NCBI RefSeq assembly: GCF_013072695.1
Contig: NZ_LXUK01000001.1
Location: 62,001 to 126,000 of the forward strand
Direction of reading: 5' to 3'
Length of the DNA: 64,000 nucleotides
Origin: Acinetobacter sp. Ac_5812
GTDB taxonomy: Bacteria > Pseudomonadota > Gammaproteobacteria > Pseudomonadales > Moraxellaceae
A program made the position numbers and the translations under genes. Every line of letters begins with the position of its first letter. The first letter of the stretch is position 1. Below are positions 8,604 to 18,450 of the stretch, piece after piece. The notes beneath the pieces are model-generated. The model searched no databases. It saw only the letters and a list, made by a program, of their open reading frames with translations, and was not told where the DNA came from.

Positions 8604-10922
8604 TTATTTAACGGTCAGCATCTTCTGATAAACCTCTTTGAAAATCTCATAATCAATAAATTCGTTATGCTCGATTTTTAAAGACTGAATCGACTTTTCA
8701 GATAATTTATTCTTACGGGCATCCACATACACTTGCCCTAAGATATTAGCAGTTTGTCCAAGTAAGACTTTTTCCTCACTTGAAGCACCATTCTCTTGTT
8801 CGAACTGGATTTGATATTGTTTGGCAAATAACTGCTGTGGCTGCTTATATTGCGCTTTTAGCTTTTTCCACGCTTGACGATCTGTATCACCACGCATCGC
8901 ATCCAATACAATACGATTCACTGCTTGACCCAATTTGTCATCAAACTGATCTTCATTTTCAAGATGATGCTTCTTCTGTAAAGCTTCAATGCTTTGTAGC
9001 GCTTTCCCTTTTGGATTATAAACCTCTTCATTGGCATACCAGTATGCATATACAGTGGCAATTTCTTGCAGCTCTTGGCTTGAAGAACGCTGTACAATTT
9101 GTGGTGCGCTTTCGGTCAATTTCGCAATGAATACTGCTTTATAGGTTTGATCATAGGCATGCGTTGCATCATAGCGTTGTTCCGCAATTACTTTCAGTTG
9201 ATCTTCCAAAGTCATAGTATATGGTTCTGCTGAACGTTCTTGAACCCCTGCTTGACCTAATTTCTCAGAGAAGCTATTCACTGCTTGTTCCAACATCGAG
9301 CCTTTACTTGCTTCTGACCAACTCTTCGCGCGTTTTAATTGTGCCTGATCAATTGGGGTGGCTTTGCCATAATTTGAAATCAACATATCGGCTTTGACAC
9401 TAAAACGTGACTTCAATTCAGATAAACCATAGTTCAAATCATAGTCTAATTTAACCGCACGACCTTGGGCATCCAAACCGACATCCATAACAAATGGATT
9501 TCGTTTTTCAACTGGTGGCAAAGCTTTTTCAATATCCGCTTGGTGCTTGATCCAAAGTGCCTTAAATGCCTGATCATCAATAAATTGATTTTGATCATAT
9601 GCCGTAAACTGCTTTTCGACCGATTGTAATTTAGTGATATAACTCAAGAAACCAGGTTCTGCTTTCTGCTCACCAAAGACATCAATGTCATACATACTTT
9701 GGCAATACTGTGCATCGCCATATGTGGTTTTTTGCGTATTTTGCAGGGCTGTACATTGCTCCTCAGTTAAACTGGCCTGTTCATCTTCAGCGACAGTGGC
9801 ATCGACCGTACTATCCGCAGCAGCCTCAGCATAGGCTCTCTGCGCTGCTTGTGTTGCATCTTCCGCTGCATCTGCGCTCTCATCAGCATAATCTTCTTCG
9901 GCATCTTCAACACCAAAATGCTGATTCACCAACCGATACAGTTCTTGGCTGACCACAGTGGCATCATCAGCCGAATCTTTCTTATCCAACAATGAAGCGG
10001 CTTTTCCTGATTTACTTGCAGCATCAACTTCATTGGCAATCAGTTTCTCAAGATTCTCTTCTTTAATGTTGAGAACGCTTTGCATGAAATATTTTTCATT
10101 GACTTTGCTATACAAATTGGCTTGTAAAATCAGTTCTTCAATTGAGCTTTTTAACCGAATTTTCTCGACTACGCCTGCAGCTTGATCAGCCGAAGAGACG
10201 GACAAAGATTGGATATTTTTCTGATCTGCAAGGCGATAATAAACTGCACCAGAAGCTTTCACATATTCAGCAAATTTCTTGTAATCCACTTGCTTGAACA
10301 TATCCTGATATTTAGAAAAGTCTAAATAGGCCAGATTGTTCTGACTGTCTTTATTGACCAAATACGGCATCAAAGCAAAATAGTTGATATAAAACTTATA
10401 ATTATTCAGATCAACGACCATCGGTATTTTAGCTTGTACCAGCAAAGTTGGCTTTTCATAACGTGCCGTCAGGTTAAATGAACCCATTTTCTGACGATAA
10501 TGCACCGAGCCATCATATTCAAACTGCATGTCATTTAAGACATTGGCCATGATTTGGGTAAACTTATCAACTTTGGTTTGTACTGAGCTTTTTTGCTCTT
10601 GTGCCAAGGCCACATACAACGCTTGTTTTTGTTTGGAGTTTAAATTGACCTTCTGATCACGTAAATATTGATCTACTTTTTGTTTCAATGCCGTATCTAG
10701 AACCGCATTTTCTGCTGTTGCATTGCTATGCTGTTGACTCGGTTCAACATGAATATTAAATTTTCCGCGGTAATCATAGCTCGGATATTCATACATCGCG
10801 TTGATACTATTGATGGCTTTCTGTTCCAGATTGGTCGAAGCCGTATTGGTTTTAATGACATGTTGTGAACATGCAGAAAGACTCAAACCCATTAAGCATA
10901 AAGTTAAATATTTTAGACGCAT
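8604..10922 (-). CDS. Large lipoprotein of unknown function
   Basis: The ATG at 10922 starts MRLKYLTLCLMGLSLSACSQ, a short signal peptide with lipobox LSAC, so the protein is predicted to be lipid-anchored (772 aa). A GTG at 10937 could add five residues, but the signal peptide fits the ATG. The body is mostly charged and helical. An acidic, alanine-rich low-complexity stretch at about residues 340-395 is followed by a cysteine-containing EEQCTALQN segment. I recognise no catalytic motif or named family. It is monocistronic and convergent with aroE. It may be an Acinetobacter-restricted envelope protein. Confidence 0.75.
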   Translation of the reverse strand: MRLKYLTLCLMGLSLSACSQHVIKTNTASTNLEQKAINSINAMYEYPSYDYRGKFNIHVEPSQQHSNATAENAVLDTALKQKVDQYLRDQKVNLNSKQKQALYVALAQEQKSSVQTKVDKFTQIMANVLNDMQFEYDGSVHYRQKMGSFNLTARYEKPTLLVQAKIPMVVDLNNYKFYINYFALMPYLVNKDSQNNLAYLDFSKYQDMFKQVDYKKFAEYVKASGAVYYRLADQKNIQSLSVSSADQAAGVVEKIRLKSSIEELILQANLYSKVNEKYFMQSVLNIKEENLEKLIANEVDAASKSGKAASLLDKKDSADDATVVSQELYRLVNQHFGVEDAEEDYADESADAAEDATQAAQRAYAEAAADSTVDATVAEDEQASLTEEQCTALQNTQKTTYGDAQYCQSMYDIDVFGEQKAEPGFLSYITKLQSVEKQFTAYDQNQFIDDQAFKALWIKHQADIEKALPPVEKRNPFVMDVGLDAQGRAVKLDYDLNYGLSELKSRFSVKADMLISNYGKATPIDQAQLKRAKSWSEASKGSMLEQAVNSFSEKLGQAGVQERSAEPYTMTLEDQLKVIAEQRYDATHAYDQTYKAVFIAKLTESAPQIVQRSSSQELQEIATVYAYWYANEEVYNPKGKALQSIEALQKKHHLENEDQFDDKLGQAVNRIVLDAMRGDTDRQAWKKLKAQYKQPQQLFAKQYQIQFEQENGASSEEKVLLGQTANILGQVYVDARKNKLSEKSIQSLKIEHNEFIDYEIFKEVYQKMLTVK

Positions 10923-11161
10923 AGCTTTACCAAACACCTTTATATCATTATATTTTCAATTCTAAAATTGAGTAATTTTCACATTTCATATCCGTTTTGA
11001 CACCAACAGAAATGTGGTTTTTCTAAGAACTAATCTTCAAGGAAATTCGCTTTTCTGACATTCTTTTCCCTAGTGATTATCAATGTATTTTTATCACCAT
11101 TGTGAATAATCAAAGTATCGAAACAGATAATCCAAAATGATTCAAATACAGGATTAAGATT

Positions 11162-12985
11162 ATGCCAGCTTATAAAGCCCCGCTCCGTGATATTCGTTTC
11201 TTAATGAACGAAATGTTAGATTATCCAGCACATTACCAAACTTTGACAAGTGGTCAAAATGCGGATGCTGAAACAGTTGATATGATTCTTGAAGGTGCAG
11301 CAGATTATTGCGAAAACGTACTTTCTCCGCTCAATCAATCAGGTGATGAAGAAGGTTGTACCTTTAACAACGGCGAAGTCACTACACCAAAAGGTTTTAA
11401 AGAAGCTTATGACCAATTCGTCATGGGTGGTTGGCAAGGTCTTTCTTATCCAGAAGAATTTGGTGGTCAAGGCTTACCAATGTCTTTAAATCTAATCAAA
11501 TCTGAGATGATGGGGACGGCTAACTGGTCATTCACCATGTATCCAGGTTTAAGTACTGGCTGTATGAACACAATCATGCAGTTTGGTACAGATGAGCAAA
11601 AAAATACCTATATGCCTAAACTAGTTGAAGGGACTTGGTCAGGCACGATGTGTTTAACTGAACCACAATGTGGTACAGACTTAGGTCAAGTTAAGACTAA
11701 AGCAGAACCTGCTGCTGATGGCACATACAAAATCTCTGGTACTAAAATCTTCATCTCTGCAGGTGAGCACGATTTAACAGATAACATTATTCACATCGTA
11801 CTTGCGCGTCTTCCTGATGCACCAGCAGGTACACGTGGTATTTCGCTATTCATCGTACCTAAGTTCATCCCGACTGAGGATGGTGGTGTAGGTGAACGTA
11901 ATACTGTTTCTTGTGGTTCAATCGAACACAAGATGGGGATCAAAGCCTCTGCAACTGCAGTGCTTAACTTTGACAATGCCACTGGTTACCTCATCGGTGA
12001 AATCAACAAAGGTTTACATGCAATGTTTACCTTTATGAACACTGCCCGTATCGGTACAGCAGTTCAAGGTATTGCGCACGCTGAACTTTCATTCCAAGGT
12101 GCTTTACCATATGCAAAAGACCGTATGTCTATGCGTGCCCTTTCTGGTAAGAAAGAGCCTGAGCGTGTAGGTGATGCGATCATTCACCACGCTGACGTTC
12201 GCCGTATGTTATTGACGCAAAAAGCGATTGCTGAAGGCGGTCGTTCGATGATCTATCATGCTGCAAAACTTGCAGACAAAATGACAGATGCATTGGTCAA
12301 TGGCGATCAAGCAGCGTATGAAGCTTATGATGACAAACTCGGTTTCTATACCCCAATTCTGAAAGGTTTCTTGACTGAACTTGGCTTAGAAGCTGCCAAC
12401 CACGGTATGCAAGTATACGGCGGTCATGGCTATATCCGTGAATGGGGTATGGAACAAATCGCACGTGATGCGCGTATCTCAACCTTGTACGAAGGTACCA
12501 CAGGTATTCAAGCACTTGACTTAATTGGCCGTAAAGTTTTATTAAGTTCAAAAGGTAAAGTGGTTCGTGACTATACTGCTGAAATCTTGAAGTTCTGTGC
12601 TGCACATGCACGTAACAAGTACCTTCGTCGTTTCGCTTGGGACTTAACTAAGCTTTGCGCACAATGGAATACCCTAACTGTCCGTATCATGCTTGCTGCA
12701 CGCAAAGACCGTGACATCGTTTCTTCAGCTTCGGTTGATTTCTTGATGTTCTCTGGCTATGTGATGATGGCTTATTTCTGGGCACAACAAGCCGTGATTG
12801 CATCTGAGAAATTAGAAGCGGGTGACGGAATCGAAACACCTGAATTCTATAAAGCAAAAATCAAAGTTGCAGATTTCTACTTCGACCGTCTATTGCCACG
12901 TGCACAAGGTCATGCAGAATCTATGGTATCAACCTCTCGTACTTTGACTTCACTTGCACCTGAACACTTCAGCTTCGATTACTAA
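11162..12985 (+). CDS. Acyl-CoA dehydrogenase (long form with C-terminal extension)
   Basis: This 607-aa flavoprotein oxidises an acyl-CoA to the 2-enoyl-CoA, passing electrons to ETF. The FAD/substrate segment MCLTEPQCGTDL and the C-terminal YGGHGYIREWGMEQIARDARISTLYEGTTG block with the base-type Glu are clear when read as two adjacent motifs. The 600-residue length and the extra C-terminal domain resemble the DmdC/PA0506-like branch and not the short-chain enzymes. The exact acyl substrate cannot be told. It is monocistronic, with a terminator right behind it. Confidence 0.93.
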   Translation: MPAYKAPLRDIRFLMNEMLDYPAHYQTLTSGQNADAETVDMILEGAADYCENVLSPLNQSGDEEGCTFNNGEVTTPKGFKEAYDQFVMGGWQGLSYPEEFGGQGLPMSLNLIKSEMMGTANWSFTMYPGLSTGCMNTIMQFGTDEQKNTYMPKLVEGTWSGTMCLTEPQCGTDLGQVKTKAEPAADGTYKISGTKIFISAGEHDLTDNIIHIVLARLPDAPAGTRGISLFIVPKFIPTEDGGVGERNTVSCGSIEHKMGIKASATAVLNFDNATGYLIGEINKGLHAMFTFMNTARIGTAVQGIAHAELSFQGALPYAKDRMSMRALSGKKEPERVGDAIIHHADVRRMLLTQKAIAEGGRSMIYHAAKLADKMTDALVNGDQAAYEAYDDKLGFYTPILKGFLTELGLEAANHGMQVYGGHGYIREWGMEQIARDARISTLYEGTTGIQALDLIGRKVLLSSKGKVVRDYTAEILKFCAAHARNKYLRRFAWDLTKLCAQWNTLTVRIMLAARKDRDIVSSASVDFLMFSGYVMMAYFWAQQAVIASEKLEAGDGIETPEFYKAKIKVADFYFDRLLPRAQGHAESMVSTSRTLTSLAPEHFSFDY

Positions 12986-12996
12986 TCGGAACTGCA

Positions 12997-13028
12997 ATAA
13001 AAAAGAGCGCTAAATGCGCTCTTTTTTA
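12997..13028. terminator. Bidirectional terminator
   Basis: The stem AAAAAAGAGCGC / GCGCTCTTTTTT with loop TAAAT lies between the convergent acyl-CoA dehydrogenase and NlpE-like genes, with A/T tracts on both sides. Confidence 0.85.
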
Positions 13029-13045
13029 TTTTGAATACGGATTAT

Positions 13046-13720
13046 TTAATCAACTTTCTTAAATACATAGGCGTGTTCTGGGAATGGATACTCTTTAAAG
13101 AACTTACGATTCCGCCCATTATCGCCATTCCAAATCTTATCCAGATCCATCACCAAGTCTTGATTCTGACTCACTTGATAATACAAGTTAACATCGGCAG
13201 CATCACAGCGAATCATAATTTCATTCAGCTCTTTATGCACATGCCATTGGACTTGCTTACAGGTCTGCTCAATCTTGGCAATATTACGTGACGGATCTGA
13301 GCCAAGGCGGCTAAAACTGGTATTGGTCCAGAACACAGAGCCATCATCCATTAAATTCAGAATATATTCCGCTTCTTTTTCATTATTGACACAGCCCGCA
13401 AATGCATCGCTACAAGGGATACGTGCATGATAACGACCCGCATACACCAAATCGGCTTCGGAAGGCTTACTCAAATTATGTTTACGGTCCGCAGAATACG
13501 GCAATGTTGCTTGACCAGCCACTTGGGTCAGCGATAGCCCTTGCGCGTCAGATGCAAGCTGTTCTTCTTGTTCATCTGCAAACACTTCGCTCGTTTCACC
13601 ACTCGGTTGCGTCTGGGCTTGTTGCTTTACTGGTTCTGGATGATGGCTATCACAAGCACTCAAACCCAAAATCAATAGAAGTCCTACACTAACATGCTGT
13701 AAGAATAACCTGAACTGCAT
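13046..13720 (-). CDS. NlpE-like lipoprotein
   Basis: A signal peptide with lipobox LSAC (ILGLSACDS) anchors this 224-aa protein to a membrane. After a Gln/Glu-rich linker comes a beta-type domain beginning YAGRYHARIPCSDAFAGC. This resembles the CxxC-containing start of NlpE copper-homeostasis/adhesion-sensing lipoproteins, although the spacing is wider than the classic CADC. NlpE in E. coli signals to Cpx; whether this protein does so is unknown. The assignment rests on this motif and the domain size. Confidence 0.55.
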   Translation of the reverse strand: MQFRLFLQHVSVGLLLILGLSACDSHHPEPVKQQAQTQPSGETSEVFADEQEEQLASDAQGLSLTQVAGQATLPYSADRKHNLSKPSEADLVYAGRYHARIPCSDAFAGCVNNEKEAEYILNLMDDGSVFWTNTSFSRLGSDPSRNIAKIEQTCKQVQWHVHKELNEIMIRCDAADVNLYYQVSQNQDLVMDLDKIWNGDNGRNRKFFKEYPFPEHAYVFKKVD

Positions 13721-14065
13721 ATCCTAAATCTCTAACATCAACATCGTTATCGCGTGCTTTTCATGAACGGGTCCTAAACTTCGGAAAATATAGGGATCAT
13801 TTCAATGTTCGTCTATTCCCCAAAAGGGTAATAGCCAATGCGATAGGACTGAAATAGTAAATTGACAAAGCAGGATGCTTTAATTCGGTGCATTTTAGGC
13901 GATGCTGTCGGTTTTTCCATCAATGATTTACACAACTTAACTAATCTCCCATCTGTTTAAACTTTAAAAAGAGCAGTTCGCCCCTATTTCTTAATTAACA
14001 GCAGCTCAAACTGACACTATTTATTATTTTCACTGTTGTTTCATGAATTTAAGGAGACAAACTCG
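13721..14065. other. intergenic region upstream of the NlpE-like and pspC-like genes
   Basis: These 345 bp separate two divergent genes. Apart from the AAGGAGA ribosome-binding site at the right end I see no convincing promoter pair, riboswitch or small gene. Confidence 0.5.
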
Positions 14066-14335
14066 ATGGCCAACTCTGGTTTATATCGCTCAAACCAACA
14101 AAGCATGATCGCTGGTGTAATGGGCGGTATTGCGGAACGATTTGGTTGGAACGCAAATTTATTACGTCTGATCTTTGTTGTGATCTCACTCATGAGTGCA
14201 GCCTTCCCAGGTATTTTGGTGTATCTGATTTTATGGCTGGTCATTCCGAAACAGCAGCAAGCGCGTGTTGATCACGTACAAAGTTATTCACAGCCTGTAA
14301 AAACAGTGTATGAAGACCAAGGCATAAAACGTTAA
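14066..14335 (+). CDS. PspC domain protein
   Basis: This 89-aa protein is essentially one PspC domain: a basic N-terminus with a GVMGGIAERFGW motif, then LLRLIFVVISL and a long hydrophobic helix ending in LWLVIPK. PspC proteins sit in the inner membrane and take part in the phage-shock response. No pspA or pspB lies nearby, so this is an orphan. I take the ATG at 14066 because AAGGAGA lies 9 nt upstream; the frame is open 30 bp further back. Confidence 0.88.
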   Translation: MANSGLYRSNQQSMIAGVMGGIAERFGWNANLLRLIFVVISLMSAAFPGILVYLILWLVIPKQQQARVDHVQSYSQPVKTVYEDQGIKR

Positions 14336-14356
14336 TTTTCGGTTACCTTTTTGGTC

Positions 14357-14399
14357 GCTACGGTTGAAATTACCCCTAATCCAACCGTAGCTTTTTTTT
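14357..14399 (+). terminator. Rho-independent terminator after pspC-like gene
   Basis: The stem GCTACGGTTG / CAACCGTAGC is followed by eight T's. Confidence 0.85.
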
Positions 14400-14407
14400 A
14401 ACTAAAT

Positions 14408-15508
14408 TTAGATCTGTCGATTCAGCTGTTGTTGCAGAGCTGCAATCATATCTGCACGGCTGATAATCCCAATCAAGCGCTGTTCTTCAACCACGGGGAT
14501 ATAGTTAAACGACTTTTCTACAAAGTAAGGTACCAAATCCTGAATCGGCTGTGTGGGACTCACCGTCACGACTTTATGACTCATGATTTGTCGCACATAG
14601 TGCTGCCACGAATTACGCGGATCTGCTGCGCCCTTGAACCACTCTACCACTTCATATAAGGCCAAAGTCCCGACCAAATGCTCTTCCGCATTCACGACTG
14701 GCAAACTCATTAAATTCACCGCTTTAAACTTATCTAAGGCCTGATGAATATCATCATGCTCATGCAGTTTAATCACATCTCGGCTCATAATATCCTGACA
14801 AACGAATGAGTTAATCAAGCGCTCGTTGGCATGCGATTGTGCTTCTAAAATAATTTTTTCTAAATCGTACTGACTAATATCTAATAGCTCAGTGTGATGC
14901 TCTAAAGCATATTCAATATCTTTCGGTTGAATTGAGACTTTCTGAGTCGGTGTCGGGTCTTTAGAACGCTCATTTACATGTGCCGTAATCGGATAATGAC
15001 GGCCAATCAGACGATTAAAAAACACTGCAAACACAAGCAATAAAATCGAATTCAGCAGGACTGGATACAAGATGAAATGAAAACCTAAGCGGTGTACAGC
15101 TTCACCTCCTAGAACTGCGGTAATCGCGACTGCTCCACTCGGTGGATGCAAGGAGTCTGTGGTCATCATCACAAAAATTGCCAATCCAACAGCAACACTA
15201 AAAGCACTGGTCAGATCAGGCAGATATTGTGTACAGGCGACGCCAATACATCCTGCCAGCGTATTACCCACAATCACATTCCAAGGTTGCGCCAACGGAC
15301 TGTTGGGTACTGCAAATAGCAGCACCGAAGATGCCCCCATCGGCGCGATATACCACGCATTCATGCCACCTAGGACATACCAGCTAATCAAGGAGGAAAT
15401 CGCCAAACCACATAAAGCCCCGAGACCAGAGAGCATCCTCTCTTTTAAAGGTAGGACTTTATAATTCGGTTTTAGAAAATTTAGCCAGTCTGATTGGGTC
15501 AAGCTCAC
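14408..15508 (-). CDS. HPP family membrane protein with C-terminal CBS pair
   Basis: Residues 1-175 contain about five hydrophobic helices with the HPP-family signature (SLHPPSGAVAITAVLGG). The C-terminal 130 residues form two CBS repeats, containing the segments MSRDVIKLHEHDDI and MSHKVVTVSPTQPI. Plant and cyanobacterial HPP proteins have been linked to nitrite transport. CBS pairs usually bind adenosine nucleotides, suggesting energy-sensitive control of the membrane part. The substrate here is unknown. The gene stands alone. Confidence 0.85.
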   Translation of the reverse strand: MSLTQSDWLNFLKPNYKVLPLKERMLSGLGALCGLAISSLISWYVLGGMNAWYIAPMGASSVLLFAVPNSPLAQPWNVIVGNTLAGCIGVACTQYLPDLTSAFSVAVGLAIFVMMTTDSLHPPSGAVAITAVLGGEAVHRLGFHFILYPVLLNSILLLVFAVFFNRLIGRHYPITAHVNERSKDPTPTQKVSIQPKDIEYALEHHTELLDISQYDLEKIILEAQSHANERLINSFVCQDIMSRDVIKLHEHDDIHQALDKFKAVNLMSLPVVNAEEHLVGTLALYEVVEWFKGAADPRNSWQHYVRQIMSHKVVTVSPTQPIQDLVPYFVEKSFNYIPVVEEQRLIGIISRADMIAALQQQLNRQI

Positions 15509-15628
15509 AATGCACCTTGCTGGATTCGCGTGGTTTTACTCGATGCAGCAGTATACGCCTACTCCGACTTAAGGTGTATTTAAATTACAGTTTTAAATCA
15601 TAACGAAAGTAGCTCAACCTAAATCTCA

Positions 15629-16045
15629 TTAATTTAAATATTCTTTTAGCTGTTCCAATCGCTCTGCATATTTTTGCATCGGACAAAATTCATACATCGG
15701 TGAACCGATATAAGCACCTGCATTACGGCACTCTTGATCCACAAAATTTTTCCAGAGTTGCTGCGATTTCATAATGTCGTTATATCGTTCTGGTTGCTTA
15801 TATTCCTTGCTCTGAATTTTAATTTGATCCAGTAATTGTACGATTTGCTTGGTGTAGCGTGCTTTTGTTCTGGTACTACAGATTTCCACCACTGCATTGT
15901 TGATGTTACCCAATTTTAGCTCTTGAATGGTTTCGTCAACACATTGGCTATAAGGATCTATGGTTTTATCCTGTGCTTTGGCAAAAGCATGAGCACTCAA
16001 ACACGTCATTGCAAGCAATACAACTGTGAACATTAATTTAGTCAT
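15629..16045 (-). CDS. Secreted LprI-like (DUF1311) protein
   Basis: This 138-aa protein has a signal peptide (cleavage after AHAFA) and six cysteines in the mature part, suggesting a disulfide-bonded periplasmic protein. The C-terminal half, QQLWKNFVDQECRNAG to MQKYAERLEQLKEYL, has the layout of the lysozyme-inhibitor LprI N-terminal domain (DUF1311). An inhibitor role is inferred from the family only. Confidence 0.6.
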   Translation of the reverse strand: MTKLMFTVVLLAMTCLSAHAFAKAQDKTIDPYSQCVDETIQELKLGNINNAVVEICSTRTKARYTKQIVQLLDQIKIQSKEYKQPERYNDIMKSQQLWKNFVDQECRNAGAYIGSPMYEFCPMQKYAERLEQLKEYLN

Positions 16046-16177
16046 TGATCTGCTCTTTTGTTGTTCTCATATTTTTTAATCATAATCAAAAAATCACGCC
16101 CATACTGATTTTTATGCTCCTATCTTCTACGAATATTGGTCACAATGGCCTCCATTTTTCAAAAAACAGAAACAGCC

Positions 16178-16969
16178 TCAAACATATTTTTCATTCAGAT
16201 AACGCCAATAGCGTTTCGGCAAATATTGCACATGTAATTTGATATTTTGACGTGCTTTAATATTGATACTATTAAAATAATCTTTCCAAAGCTGATCGTA
16301 TAAAACTTCCTGCCCATCAAGCTGCAACTGGAAGCTTTGGCTGCCGCCATTTTGAATATTGCGATCGATTTCATTTGCATCCATACCCACCTCATGAACA
16401 TCATGCAAATCATAGTAGAGTCCATATTTGCGTTGTTCATCATAAATCAGCCAGCGCTGATCCTGATAACGGCGTCTAAAATGCGGCTGAATCAAAGGCA
16501 GAACATTAAAATCGGGTCGGACCAAACTTAAAAACAGTCCATCTGTAGTCTTCTTAAAACGCACAAAAGCTTCCATCCGATGCTTTTCACGCCCTACTTT
16601 TTTGGTCCATTGCGAAATGGCCAGCACACTCGGATGTAAATAATCTTTTTCTATAGAATGCTGCTGTTGAAACACATAAATACAGTAATTAAAGAGATGC
16701 TGGTAGGCATCAAGTGACTCAGATAGAGAAGCAAAATAAATCTGCTTTAATGCTGCTTTAGACAGTTTTTGTTGTAAAGCAGACCATACCCGTTGGGCAT
16801 GTGGCTCATGATTTGGCACATCAATCACATCTGAGAATAGTCCATGCTGTGTCTGATCTATTAAACTTAGCTGAACCTGAAACTCTTTAAACTGAAAGGC
16901 ACGAAATACGCAGCTCAACAAGCCTGCCATTGAACCATCAAAATAATAGCTCAGTTGCTCGTTTGACAT
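16178..16969 (-). CDS. Putative DNA repair protein, DUF4130 (TIGR03915-type)
   Basis: The protein (263 aa from the ATG at 16969) has the YYFDGSMAGLLSCVFRAF start and the LVRPDFNVLPLIQPHFRRRYQDQRWLI core, read as adjacent segments, of the DUF4130/TIGR03915 family. That family is almost always paired with the radical SAM protein encoded just upstream. The genes are coupled: the SAM stop codon TAG lies 2 nt before this ATG (TAGTGATG), and a GTG overlaps it. The family is labelled putative DNA repair from its occurrence; its reaction is not established. Confidence 0.85.
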   Translation of the reverse strand: MSNEQLSYYFDGSMAGLLSCVFRAFQFKEFQVQLSLIDQTQHGLFSDVIDVPNHEPHAQRVWSALQQKLSKAALKQIYFASLSESLDAYQHLFNYCIYVFQQQHSIEKDYLHPSVLAISQWTKKVGREKHRMEAFVRFKKTTDGLFLSLVRPDFNVLPLIQPHFRRRYQDQRWLIYDEQRKYGLYYDLHDVHEVGMDANEIDRNIQNGGSQSFQLQLDGQEVLYDQLWKDYFNSINIKARQNIKLHVQYLPKRYWRYLNEKYV

Positions 16970-16971
16970 CA

Positions 16972-18234
16972 CTAAAAACCTAAACTCAACTGAGGTGAAA
17001 GCGGCTTGATATATTTGGATGAGCCTTGGGTTAAAATCTGCTGACGGATAAAACCAGCAGAAAGTTCTTTCTGAAAGCGAGGACTGTCTTCACAACGAAT
17101 AAAATATTGTGCACGTGAATAGGCCACACCCAACTGCTTTAATAAATCGACATGAATTTTGCCAAAACGACGCGACTGTACAATTTTCTTAGCTGATTTC
17201 ACCCCGATACCCGGCACGCGTAAAATCATAAGGTAATCAGCTCGATTTAAATCCACCGGAAACTGTTCAGGATGCCGCAATGCCCAACTGAGTTTTGGGT
17301 CAACGTCCAAATCCAAATGTGGGAATCGTTCATTCACGATTTCATTAACCTGAAAGCCATAAAAACGCATCAACCAATCGCTCTGATACAGTCGATTTTC
17401 GCGTAGCAAAGGCGGTGCAGAACCCACCGCAGGTAGGTAATTATTCTCGGTATTAATCGGGATATAGCCTGAGAAATAGACTCGCTTTAATTTAAACTCT
17501 TTGTAATGCCGATCTGCCATAAACAGCACATCCTGATCGGTTTCCTGATGTGCGCCCACCACCATCTGTGTGGTCTGCCCTGCGGGGACATATTTCGGCA
17601 CATGCTTGATAATTTGGCGTTCATCTTTAAGTTGAATCAAGCGATCACGAACCAGCCCCAAATCTTTTTGTACTTCTTGATGTGATTTTTCAGGTGCAAA
17701 GGCTTTTAAACCGACCTCGGTTGGCATTTCCAGATTAATACTCATCCGATCGGCATACAGACCCGCTTCATGAATCAATTCAGGGGAAGCACCTGGAATG
17801 GTTTTAAGATGAATATAGCCATTAAAGTTTTCTTCTAGGCGGAGTTTCTTCACCACTTGCAGCATACGTTCCATGGTATGGTCGGCTGACTTGAAAATAC
17901 CAGAACTGAGAAATAGCCCTTCGATATAGTTACGGCGATAGAAATTAATGGTCAGGTCAACCACTTCCTGTACCGTAAATGCCGCCCGTTTGACATCATT
18001 GGAACGACGTGACACACAATAGGCACAATCAAAAATGCAGACATTGCTGAACAGGATTTTCAGCAAAGAAACACAGCGTCCATCTTCGGTATAGCTATGA
18101 CAAATCCCTGCCCGACTGGCATCACCTAGACCTTTGTCTTTATTTTTACGGTCACTGCCACTAGAGGAACAGGACACATCATATTTGGCAGCGTCCGCTA
18201 AAATTTGCAGCTTTTCACGAATGCGATCAGACAT
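16972..18234 (-). CDS. Putative DNA modification/repair radical SAM protein (TIGR03916-type)
   Basis: This 420-aa protein carries the radical SAM cluster motif CxxxCxxC at Cys66, Cys70 and Cys73 (CIFDCAYC), within a TIM-barrel-like N-terminal two thirds. Near the C-terminus is a helix-hairpin-helix DNA-binding motif, VPGIGVKSAKKIVQSRRFG. This combination, together with the DUF4130 partner downstream, defines a conserved but uncharacterised pair thought to act on DNA. It is the first gene of the operon. Confidence 0.9.
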   Translation of the reverse strand: MSDRIREKLQILADAAKYDVSCSSSGSDRKNKDKGLGDASRAGICHSYTEDGRCVSLLKILFSNVCIFDCAYCVSRRSNDVKRAAFTVQEVVDLTINFYRRNYIEGLFLSSGIFKSADHTMERMLQVVKKLRLEENFNGYIHLKTIPGASPELIHEAGLYADRMSINLEMPTEVGLKAFAPEKSHQEVQKDLGLVRDRLIQLKDERQIIKHVPKYVPAGQTTQMVVGAHQETDQDVLFMADRHYKEFKLKRVYFSGYIPINTENNYLPAVGSAPPLLRENRLYQSDWLMRFYGFQVNEIVNERFPHLDLDVDPKLSWALRHPEQFPVDLNRADYLMILRVPGIGVKSAKKIVQSRRFGKIHVDLLKQLGVAYSRAQYFIRCEDSPRFQKELSAGFIRQQILTQGSSKYIKPLSPQLSLGF

Positions 18235-18316
18235 TTCAAACGACCTGAAGAAAACAGAGAATATCGTTTAAAAATTAACATTTCAAAGTTGTGAAATTAA
18301 GCGCATGCGAGATGCA

Positions 18317-18337
18317 ATACGTCATGAGCTGACGTAT
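18317..18337. promoter_or_regulatory. inverted repeat upstream of the radical SAM operon
   Basis: ATACGTCA-TGAGC-TGACGTAT is a perfect 8-bp inverted repeat 83 bp upstream of the radical SAM start. It could be an operator for that operon or for the divergent membrane-protein gene. Confidence 0.35.
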
Positions 18338-18450
18338 AGTTGTGGGCCGAGGATTTGTTATGATCAAAAATTAAGATAATTCAATGCAATAGCTTGATTA
18401 ACCCTACAGCTTAAATATAAGCAATTGAAATAAATAAAGATTAAAATACC

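Noticed and set aside
12297..12611. Minus-strand open frame of 104 codons
   Set aside because: Shadow of the acyl-CoA dehydrogenase gene.
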